5,427 nt of DNA from NCBI GenBank assembly GCA_003523945.1, contig DOFS01000069.1:617-6043 (forward strand), read 5' to 3'. Below are positions 1 through 4,565 of the stretch, in pieces; position 1 is the stretch's first letter, and every line of letters starts with the position of its first letter. This DNA is from Nitrospiraceae bacterium. Lineage in GTDB: Bacteria > Nitrospirota > Nitrospiria > Nitrospirales > UBA8639. A model generated the notes under the pieces. It worked only from the letters and a program-made list of their open reading frames with translations, did no database searches and was not told where the DNA came from. The translations under genes and the position numbers were made by a program.

Positions 1-108
1 CCAGGCTCCATTCCCCATATTGCCATTGATACGGAACTAAACCCCTGCGATCGAGCGATTGGACGAGGCGCACAGACTCGTATTACGGTGGTGGCTCCAC
101 CCCGGTAA
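1..108 (+). CDS. 3' end of an unidentified gene (partial, cut by window edge)
   Basis: Frame 1 is open from the first base to a TAA stop at 106-108 and encodes 35 residues beginning PGSIPHIAIDTEL and ending RITVVAPPR. The residue composition is ordinary for a soluble protein, and both other plus frames have stops early in the stretch. The stop lies 35 bases before the stop of the minus-strand gene that follows, with a small hairpin between them, which is what a convergent gene pair looks like. I do not recognise the family from so short a tail. The opposite strand is also open here in one frame, but has no plausible start with a ribosome binding site, so the plus-strand reading is preferred. 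The start and most of the gene lie outside the window. Confidence 0.45.
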   Translation, partial: PGSIPHIAIDTELNPCDRAIGRGAQTRITVVAPPR

Positions 109-124
109 CCCTATTTGATTGCAC

Positions 125-140
125 ATTCCCGACTGGGAAT
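125..140. terminator. Small hairpin between convergent gene ends
   Basis: A perfect 6-bp inverted repeat, ATTCCC and GGGAAT, encloses the 4-base loop GACT. It lies between the plus-strand stop at 108 and the minus-strand stop at 144, so a single hairpin could serve both transcripts. Neither side carries a convincing U-run, so an efficient intrinsic terminator is doubtful. It may simply be a transcript-end stem. Confidence 0.3.
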
Positions 141-143
141 CCC

Positions 144-899
144 TTATTCCAGGATCAACTCTCGAAATGCGAGAGGGACCCCATATACAGGATCGGTCCG
201 ATGGCGCACGACGGTCACCTGAGGACCACTTCCATCGAGAATGATGTGGTCCCCCACCTTGGGATTCTTCGCCTGCTCGATCAGATGGCCCGCTACTTTC
301 TGCACCGTGCTTTCCACCTCTCGACCCGAGAGTCCCAGCGGTTGGAAAGTCTCGATTTCATCCAATCCAAATTTCGTTAAACCTCTGGTATGGAACCACA
401 TGCGCGCCCGCTGCACCTTCTCACGATGTTCCACCTGAATGTGATCGGTGATCCGAAAGACCTCCAAACCCCGATCAAGCCAATCCGAAGGATTGAGATA
501 CGTGCCGGTCGCCACATCATAGGTGGTTCCATCGGTGAGCAGGGTCACTCCCCTAGCTATTCTCGCCACATGAAGGACAGCATCCCGACGGTCACCGGAC
601 GTATTGGCCTGGGGGAATAGGAGCGCCAAGTGTGTCTGTTCCCACTGTAACCGACTCTGCCACTGTTCCAATATGTCAGTGGAAGGCTCAATGTTGACTT
701 CGGCAATCCAACTGGTGTGCGCCGCCTCAAAATGATGGTGCCCGGTCGTGGCGAGAAAACGTATGCGCAGTGGCCCTCCATAGGCGTCATCGAACCAGGC
801 GGCGACATAGCCTGGCGGAGGCGGCTCTCCATGTGTCCAGCCAACAAGAAAAGCCGGCAGTGCTTGAGAGGCCGTTTTCTTTTTTTTGATTTTTTTCAT
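144..899 (-). CDS. Conserved-looking protein of unknown function, about 251 aa
   Basis: Not confidently recognised. From the ATG at 899 the protein begins with the very basic stretch MKKIKKKKTASQ and continues as a soluble alpha/beta-like protein without a signal peptide or membrane segment. The middle (roughly residues 60-120) contains an Ala-rich segment, RRDAVLHVARIARGVTLLTD, followed by a hydrophilic region. Near residue 165 is a WFHTRGLTKFGLDEIE segment. That His-Thr-Arg-Gly-x-x-x-Phe-Gly-x-x-[DE]-[IL]-E pattern resembles, from memory, C-terminal parts of DUF4261/DUF2314-type proteins, but the resemblance is weak. The start is uncertain: the same frame extends to a GTG at 962, only 11 bases after the upstream gene's TAA, giving 272 residues, and neither start has a good ribosome binding site. 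I chose the ATG because the extension looks unstructured. It is the last gene of the pgl block and is probably co-transcribed with it. Confidence 0.75.
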   Translation of the reverse strand: MKKIKKKKTASQALPAFLVGWTHGEPPPPGYVAAWFDDAYGGPLRIRFLATTGHHHFEAAHTSWIAEVNIEPSTDILEQWQSRLQWEQTHLALLFPQANTSGDRRDAVLHVARIARGVTLLTDGTTYDVATGTYLNPSDWLDRGLEVFRITDHIQVEHREKVQRARMWFHTRGLTKFGLDEIETFQPLGLSGREVESTVQKVAGHLIEQAKNPKVGDHIILDGSGPQVTVVRHRTDPVYGVPLAFRELILE

Positions 900-973
900 G
901 GGGCTAACAGGAGACGAGTCTGACAGGTATCCAAGGCATTGATAATCAATGCGAGTGAGCACCGAGGCAACAA

Positions 974-1369
974 TTATCGCTTAGCTTCCTCGGGTGGCCA
1001 ATCCAATTCCTCTTGCCGCCCACAGAAAAAACACGTGATACGATAACGTGCCCGCCGACGGGGATTCGGCAACGAATGAAAATCGACCGGCGCCTGGTCA
1101 TACGGGCAAACCGGTTCCAAATGCAGAAGGTGCTCCTCGGTAATTTCCATCAAGGACCCCTCGTCCCATGGCGGATCCACCTGTTCATCCCCCGTTATCG
1201 TGTCGTGCCAATCGCATTGTTCGCATTGCAATCCAAACGATTTCACCCGATCGGTAGGCAGGGAACGTTCTTCCACCGCCACAGAGCCAGAACAACCCGG
1301 TGCGGGACACGTCATAGATTTTTTATGCAAGGCGTGAATAAATGCCTCAGGTGCCTTTACCATTTTCAT
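974..1369 (-). CDS. Cysteine-rich zinc-ribbon-like protein, 131 aa, function unknown
   Basis: A small soluble protein with metal-binding cysteine pairs and no signal peptide. C21-x4-C26 and C49-x2-C52 form a complete four-cysteine set. A second half has C88 and C113-x2-C116, with the fourth ligand unclear (His80, His83 or Asp91 are nearby). Each pair sits next to aromatic or hydrophobic strands, as in zinc ribbons (QCEQCDW and ITCFFCGRQEELDW). The protein therefore looks like two tandem ribbons joined by an acidic linker (DEQVDPPWDEGSL). Such folds bind nucleic acid or act as structural zinc modules, but no specific role can be assigned. The start at 1369 is supported by GGGGAGGT at 1373-1380, although an in-frame ATG at 1363 has a more usual spacing. 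It begins 15 bases after the pgl stop and is followed closely by the unknown gene, indicating an operon. Confidence 0.8.
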   Translation of the reverse strand: MKMVKAPEAFIHALHKKSMTCPAPGCSGSVAVEERSLPTDRVKSFGLQCEQCDWHDTITGDEQVDPPWDEGSLMEITEEHLLHLEPVCPYDQAPVDFHSLPNPRRRARYRITCFFCGRQEELDWPPEEAKR

Positions 1370-1372
1370 GAT

Positions 1373-1380
1373 ACCTCCCC
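1373..1380 (-). promoter_or_regulatory. Strong Shine-Dalgarno in the 15-base pgl gap
   Basis: On the minus strand this reads GGGGAGGT, a near-perfect ribosome binding site that fills most of the gap after the pgl stop. It lies 3 bases from the ATG at 1369 and 9 bases from the in-frame ATG at 1363, so either could be the true start of the zinc-ribbon protein. It implies independent translation initiation within a shared transcript. Confidence 0.65.
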
Positions 1381-1384
1381 TTCT

Positions 1385-2146
1385 TCACACTCGTGACGTC
1401 CTCGTTTCCATATTCAACAGACCGGCCGCATCCTGATTGACCAACCACACCAAGTGACCTGCCGAAGGGTTCACGACTTGCGCGGGATAACGCGCAGGGT
1501 CTGCAGGCCCTTCCAACACCGCCTGAAGTGCCGGGGCCTTATCCCCTCCGCCGACCAGAAAGACCACGTGTTTCGCGGCATTGAGAACCGGTGGGGTCAA
1601 GGTCACTCGATGTGTGTGCAGTTTTTCGACCCACGGAGCCGCCACTAGCTTTTGAGACTCGGCCACGGCCGAGGTGCCGGGAAACAACGACGCCGTATGC
1701 CCGTCCGGGCCCATGCCCAATAGGATCAGGTCGAACCGTGGGACCTCCCCCGATGACAATCCGAATTGCTCCCGCAAGACGGCTTCATACCGTGCGGCGG
1801 CTTCACCGGCCGGCAATTCTCCTTCGATCCGAAACACCTGATTGGAGGGGATGGGCATATGAGATAATAATGCTTCTTCGGCCATTCGGAAATTGCTCTC
1901 TTCGTGATCCGGGGGGACGGTGCGTTCGTCTCCCCAAAAAATTCGAAGATGGTTCCAGGAAACCTGAGTCCGATAGGGGTCTCCGGTCAGGAGCCGGTAG
2001 AGACCTCGAGGGGTGGAGCCACCGGCCAAAGCCACACGACATGCGCGACCAGCTTTTCGACAATCCACCACCACCTGCACCACTTCCTTGGCGGCAGCCA
2101 CAAACAATTCGTCGATTGTTGGTGTAATAATAATCGTCCGGGACAA
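1385..2146 (-). CDS. pgl: 6-phosphogluconolactonase (DevB/Pgl type)
   Basis: Cytosolic enzyme that hydrolyses 6-phospho-D-glucono-1,5-lactone to 6-phosphogluconate, the second step of the oxidative pentose phosphate pathway. At 253 residues it has the usual length of the family. Diagnostic motifs appear in order: ALAGGSTPRGLY (39-50), the phosphate-binding loop; FWGDERTVPPDHEESNFRMA (70-89); GMGPDGHTASLFPG (144-157), in which His150 is the expected catalytic base; and VTLTPPVLNAAKHVVFLVGG (181-200), followed by GDKA. The fold is that of the glucosamine-6-phosphate isomerase superfamily, but the motif set is that of the lactonase. The start codon is TTG at 2146, chosen because AGGAG (2153-2157) lies 6 bases upstream and the protein then begins just before the first expected strand. 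It heads a tight minus-strand block with the zinc-ribbon protein. No zwf or gnd is visible in the window. Confidence 0.96.
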   Translation of the reverse strand: MSRTIIITPTIDELFVAAAKEVVQVVVDCRKAGRACRVALAGGSTPRGLYRLLTGDPYRTQVSWNHLRIFWGDERTVPPDHEESNFRMAEEALLSHMPIPSNQVFRIEGELPAGEAAARYEAVLREQFGLSSGEVPRFDLILLGMGPDGHTASLFPGTSAVAESQKLVAAPWVEKLHTHRVTLTPPVLNAAKHVVFLVGGGDKAPALQAVLEGPADPARYPAQVVNPSAGHLVWLVNQDAAGLLNMETRTSRV

Positions 2147-2152
2147 TCCAGA

Positions 2153-2157
2153 CTCCT
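2153..2157 (-). promoter_or_regulatory. Shine-Dalgarno for pgl TTG start
   Basis: AGGAG on the minus strand, 6 bases before the TTG at 2146. It decides the rare TTG start for pgl, since no in-frame ATG lies close by. I found no convincing sigma-70 promoter between this site and the lipoprotein stop at 2267, so pgl may depend on transcription from the lipoprotein promoter. Confidence 0.65.
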
Positions 2158-2266
2158 AGGCACAAAAGGGGAGCGGGCACACTGAATAAAAAGATCCAGT
2201 CAGGAATGGTATACTCAGAACAACGACCTCCTCGTATCCGAACAGGTCGAATCGGCATAAAAGGCT

Positions 2267-2578
2267 TTAGCAATCGGTATAATCATAATCTTCCAGTTTT
2301 CCTTCCCTATCAAAATCTAAATTAATGTGACATTGATTCGGGGAAAAATTAAAATAGGGAAATCGTGATTCGCCTCCGGCAATTCGTGAATACATCCAAC
2401 TCTCTCCTCCAAAAAAACGAGCGGACTTCGCAGTTGGCTTACCCCAGTTTTCTTCAAACCAGGCCTTGTCTTTTCCTTCAAATTGGGCGGGATCCAGGGA
2501 GGCGTCCAAATACGGATTTCCCCCACAACCGACACACAGCAATCCCAACAGTCCGATCACCAGATATTTGTGGATCAC
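2267..2578 (-). CDS. Small BamE/SmpA-like lipoprotein, 103 aa
   Basis: Predicted secreted lipoprotein. From the GTG at 2578 it reads MIHKYLVIGLLGLLCVGC: a short basic start, a hydrophobic core and a lipobox ending at Cys18. The residue at -3 of the lipobox is Cys instead of the usual Leu, a mild departure. The +2 residue is Gly, which in enterobacteria would direct sorting to the outer membrane. The mature part resembles the SmpA/OmlA (BamE) domain: FEENWGKPT (41-49), GGESWMYSR (57-65) and a C-terminal LDFDREGKLEDYDY strand pair (87-100). BamE-fold proteins support outer-membrane assembly, but many small relatives have no known role. Two cysteines, C83 and the last residue C103, could form a disulfide. 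The frame extends up to an ATG at 2779, but AAGGAG 6 bases from the GTG and a promoter at 2637-2665 show that the extension is not coding. An ATG at 2599 is a weaker alternative. Confidence 0.82.
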   Translation of the reverse strand: MIHKYLVIGLLGLLCVGCGGNPYLDASLDPAQFEGKDKAWFEENWGKPTAKSARFFGGESWMYSRIAGGESRFPYFNFSPNQCHINLDFDREGKLEDYDYTDC

Positions 2579-2584
2579 ACCCGT

Positions 2585-2590
2585 CTCCTT
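2585..2590 (-). promoter_or_regulatory. Shine-Dalgarno for the lipoprotein GTG start
   Basis: AAGGAG on the minus strand, 6 bases before the GTG at 2578. It decides the start in favour of the GTG over the in-frame ATG at 2599, which lies upstream of this site, and gives a signal peptide of normal short length. Confidence 0.75.
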
Positions 2591-2636
2591 CCCCAACATT
2601 GACCGAAAACACGAACAAGTTGTCGACTCTCTGAAA

Positions 2637-2665
2637 ATTCTAGCCTTCGATCCCCTACCAGTCAA
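2637..2665 (-). promoter_or_regulatory. Sigma-70-type promoter for the lipoprotein gene
   Basis: On the minus strand, TTGACT (2660-2665, 5 of 6 matches to the -35 consensus) is followed by a spacer of exactly 17 bases and TAGAAT (2637-2642, 5 of 6 matches to the -10 consensus). Transcription would begin near 2630, leaving about 50 bases of leader before the GTG start. This is the best promoter in the window and may also drive pgl and the genes behind it, because no terminator is evident between 2267 and 2147. Confidence 0.7.
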
Positions 2666-2821
2666 ACGATCCAATCCGACTATGCGCCAAGCCTCCGTCT
2701 TCTTCAACCCAAATATTGCTAGAACCCGCATTAGATTCCCGCCCGGGTGAAGCTGTAAACACCCCCACAAGCGGAACACACAGTAGCCCCGCTCTCAAAT
2801 AAAGTTCCTCTGAAACAACGG

Positions 2822-2837
2822 GCACGAATATTTGTGC
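2822..2837. promoter_or_regulatory. 16-base near-palindrome over the transaldolase -35 box, possible operator
   Basis: GCACGAATATTTGTGC matches its own reverse complement at 14 of 16 positions: GCAC and GTGC arms around a perfect AATATT centre, with one mismatched pair. Its right half contains the proposed -35 box. The size and symmetry suit a dimeric helix-turn-helix repressor, but no regulator gene is in the window and chance is not excluded. Confidence 0.4.
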
Positions 2838-2860
2838 AGGGCAGGGGCATGGATTACAAT
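2832..2860 (+). promoter_or_regulatory. Probable sigma-70-type promoter for the transaldolase gene
   Basis: TTGTGC (2832-2837, 3 of 6 matches to -35) is followed by a 17-base spacer and TACAAT (2855-2860, 5 of 6 matches to -10). Transcription would begin near 2867, about 50 bases before the ATG at 2919. An in-frame upstream ATG at 2859 overlaps the -10 box and so would not be in the transcript. The weak -35 suggests either activator dependence or modest expression. Confidence 0.55.
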
Positions 2861-2903
2861 GAAGCATAGACAAGCACACAGCAACACCGGCTACCATCAC
2901 CAC

Positions 2904-2910
2904 AAAGGGG
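2904..2910 (+). promoter_or_regulatory. Shine-Dalgarno for the transaldolase start
   Basis: AAAGGGG, 8 bases before the ATG at 2919. It selects this start over two in-frame upstream ATGs (2832 and 2859), neither of which yields the expected family N-terminus MKLYLDT. Confidence 0.65.
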
Positions 2911-2918
2911 ATATAAAA

Positions 2919-3572
2919 ATGAAGCTCTATCTTGACACCGGAAACATCAAAGAAATTCGGGAAGCGGCCAGTTTTGGCCTCCTGGACGGCATCACCACCA
3001 ACCCTTCGCTTGTGTCAAAGGAGGGACGTGATTTCAAAGATCTACTCCTGGAAATTTGCGAAATTGTGGATGGGCCCATCAGCGCAGAAGTCGTCAGCCT
3101 TGAAGCCGCCGCCATGGTGAAAGAAGGAAAAGAATTAGCCAAGATTCACAAGAATATTGTCGTGAAATGCCCCCTCATCCCCGAAGGGCTGAAGGCCACT
3201 AAGCAATTGTCCAGTGAAGGAGTCCGGGTTAACGTCACCTTGTGCTTCTCTCCAACTCAAGCCTTATTGGCTGCCAAGGCGGGGGCATGGTGCGTCTCGC
3301 CATTCATTGGTCGTCTTGACGATGTCAGTTCAAATGGCATGGAACTTATTCGACAAATTCTGACGATCTATGAAAATTATAATTTTACTACTCAGGTTCT
3401 CGTTGCCAGCGTTCGCAACCCGCAACATGTGGTCGAGGCGGCCCTCACCGGAGGACATATTTGTACAATGCCCTACGGCGTATTTCAGCAGCTCGTCAAA
3501 CATCCGTTGACGGATAATGGTCTACAAAAATTCCTCTCGGATTGGGAAGCCAGACCCTCCACCAAGTCCTAA
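2919..3572 (+). CDS. tal: Transaldolase, small class-3 (TalC/MipB-like) type
   Basis: Cytosolic enzyme of the non-oxidative pentose phosphate pathway that moves a dihydroxyacetone unit between sedoheptulose 7-phosphate and glyceraldehyde 3-phosphate. The 217 residues match the compact subfamily shared by bacterial TalC-type transaldolases and fructose-6-phosphate aldolase (FSA). Visible motifs are [13 protein letters not shown] with Asp6, [13 protein letters not shown] (24-36), [15 protein letters not shown] (79-93) with Lys83 as the Schiff-base lysine, [20 protein letters not shown] (104-123) and [10 protein letters not shown] (126-135). Glu57 and Phe129 occupy positions where E. coli FSA has Gln59 and Tyr131, and where true transaldolases have Glu and Phe, so transaldolase activity is favoured over aldolase. 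The start is set by AAAGGGG (2904-2910), 8 bases before the ATG. In-frame upstream ATGs lie at or before the promoter. It is monocistronic and converges on the glycosylase gene with a 33-base gap. Confidence 0.93.
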   Translation: MKLYLDTGNIKEIREAASFGLLDGITTNPSLVSKEGRDFKDLLLEICEIVDGPISAEVVSLEAAAMVKEGKELAKIHKNIVVKCPLIPEGLKATKQLSSEGVRVNVTLCFSPTQALLAAKAGAWCVSPFIGRLDDVSSNGMELIRQILTIYENYNFTTQVLVASVRNPQHVVEAALTGGHICTMPYGVFQQLVKHPLTDNGLQKFLSDWEARPSTKS

Positions 3573-3605
3573 CTCACCCACCGTGGCCGGGGAAACAGGC
3601 GATGG

Positions 3606-4292
3606 TCAGGAGGATCCGACAAGCTTGCGGACGGCTCTGAAGATCCCGTAAAACATCGGGCGGGTGAGAGTGCCAGTAAAGGTATTTTGCTGACTGGGAT
3701 GATACGAACAGATCAAGGTCACTCCCCAGGGCAATTTATACCGGGACCCGTGGCCGAATTTCGGTCGAGGGGAAGGGATATGAAAACCCATAGCCTGGCA
3801 GGTCCGCAAATATTCATCAAAGGCGATCTTCCCGAGGGCCACAACGACCTTAACCCCTCGCAATAATCGTAATTCTTCTTGCAGATAGGGACGGCAGGCC
3901 TCGAATTCTGCCTTTGTGGGTTTATTAGCTGGTGGGGCGCAACGCACCACCGCCGCGACATAACAATTACTCAATGTGAGTCCATCTTCACGGTGAGTCG
4001 AACCCGCTTGGTTGGCAAACCCGAACACATGCAGTGCTTCATACAACCAGTCTCCACTTCGATCGCCGGTAAACACACGTCCCGTGCGATTTCCTCCATG
4101 GGCCGCTGGAGCTAACCCCACGACGAAGACCTGGGCATTGAGATCCCCGAAACCGGGAACGGGGCGTCCCCAATAGTCCCAATCCTGAAACCGTTTGACC
4201 TTTTCCCTGGCAATGGCTTGACGATAGGTCGTCAACCGATGGCAGGTCACACAGTCCACAATGGTCTGCTGAAGAAGGATCAATGATTTCAT
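3606..4292 (-). CDS. Family 5 uracil-DNA glycosylase (UDGb type, 4Fe-4S)
   Basis: DNA repair enzyme that cleaves the base from deoxyuridine; family 5 members also act on hypoxanthine and other deaminated or damaged bases. The 228-residue protein carries motif 1 as GLAPAAHGGNRTGRVFTGD (59-77). Alanine replaces the catalytic Asp/Asn of families 1, 2 and 4, which is the signature of family 5. The second active-site motif is HPSQQNTFTGTLT (198-210), with His198. Four cysteines in the expected spacing, C14-x2-C17 and C118-x14-C133, should hold a 4Fe-4S cluster. NCYVAAVVRCAPPANKPT (109-126) is the conserved strand and loop leading into the cluster. The gene is complete, from ATG at 4292 to TGA at 3606; a weak AGGA lies about 9 bases upstream of the start. 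It stands alone, convergent with the transaldolase and divergent from the sensor gene, with no partner suggesting a repair operon. Confidence 0.93.
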   Translation of the reverse strand: MKSLILLQQTIVDCVTCHRLTTYRQAIAREKVKRFQDWDYWGRPVPGFGDLNAQVFVVGLAPAAHGGNRTGRVFTGDRSGDWLYEALHVFGFANQAGSTHREDGLTLSNCYVAAVVRCAPPANKPTKAEFEACRPYLQEELRLLRGVKVVVALGKIAFDEYLRTCQAMGFHIPSPRPKFGHGSRYKLPWGVTLICSYHPSQQNTFTGTLTRPMFYGIFRAVRKLVGSS

Positions 4293-4565
4293 CCCTTAAA
4301 ATCCTATCATAAACAGGCATCAGTCCGAATTTTGAGAAACCCGTTCAGGGCTCCCCGCCCAAGCAAGTTAGAAGCCATGTGAAATCAGCTCTTACGTTCC
4401 ATTCTATATCCCAACAACCCAATTGTCTTGACATTGCTCTTCACGAGAGGCAGGCTATACGCGAGTTAGCTTCCCGACTATCCCCTTTCGCCAGGTTGAC
4501 ATTTTGAATAGGTTCGGGCAAGTCCGCGGTTAAATCTGGCCTTCCAAATATCAGGAATAGCATAC
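4293..4565. other. Divergent intergenic region upstream of the sensor gene
   Basis: These 273 bases separate the minus-strand glycosylase from the plus-strand sensor gene. I see no small gene and no RNA gene. Two copies of TTGACATT occur on the plus strand (4428-4435 and 4496-4503), both with a perfect -35 hexamer. Neither has a good -10 hexamer at 16-18 bases; the nearest, TATACG, follows the first at 22 bases. On the minus strand, TATGAT (4306-4311) resembles a -10 box but would leave almost no leader before the glycosylase ATG. Promoters must exist here, but I cannot place them with confidence. Confidence 0.5.

Larger units (their letters stand above)
2579..2918. other. Divergent intergenic region with back-to-back promoters
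   Basis: This 340-base stretch separates the minus-strand lipoprotein from the plus-strand transaldolase. It holds a sigma-70-like promoter for each direction, about 170 bases apart, and a 16-base near-palindrome over the transaldolase -35 box. The middle part (about 2670-2820) shows no supported gene. Short open frames run through it on both strands, but they lack ribosome binding sites and overlap the promoters. Confidence 0.6.

Noticed and set aside
91..100. GTGGCTCCAC inverted repeat
   Set aside because: The loop would be only two bases, too tight for a stable hairpin, and it lies within the likely coding tail.
1013..1396. 127-residue plus-strand frame opposite the zinc-ribbon gene
   Set aside because: The minus-strand frame has paired cysteines and a strong ribosome binding site; the plus frame is Arg-rich and featureless.
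1591..2127. 178-residue open frame on the plus strand opposite pgl
   Set aside because: It is antisense to a clearly coding pgl, is rich in Arg and Pro as shadow frames are, and has no ribosome binding site.
1803..2273. 156-residue minus-strand frame overlapping pgl and the gap upstream
   Set aside because: It lies in a different frame of the same strand as pgl, whose motifs are unmistakable; low-complexity Arg/Ser/Gly content marks it as a shadow.
2579..2779. 67-residue N-terminal extension of the lipoprotein frame
   Set aside because: It would place the signal peptide inside the protein and run through the promoter at 2637-2665; the GTG at 2578 has an ideal ribosome binding site.
2655..2903. 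82-residue minus-strand frame with a signal-peptide-like beginning
   Set aside because: It has no Shine-Dalgarno, runs antisense through the transaldolase promoter and leader, and ends close to the lipoprotein promoter. The hydrophobic start is probably chance.
2832..2918. N-terminal extension of the transaldolase frame
   Set aside because: It overlaps the proposed promoter, and the family N-terminus MKLYLDT begins exactly at 2919 behind a ribosome binding site.
4306..4311. TATGAT as a -10 box for the glycosylase gene
   Set aside because: No matching -35 at 16-18 bases, and the start site would leave only about 7 bases of leader.
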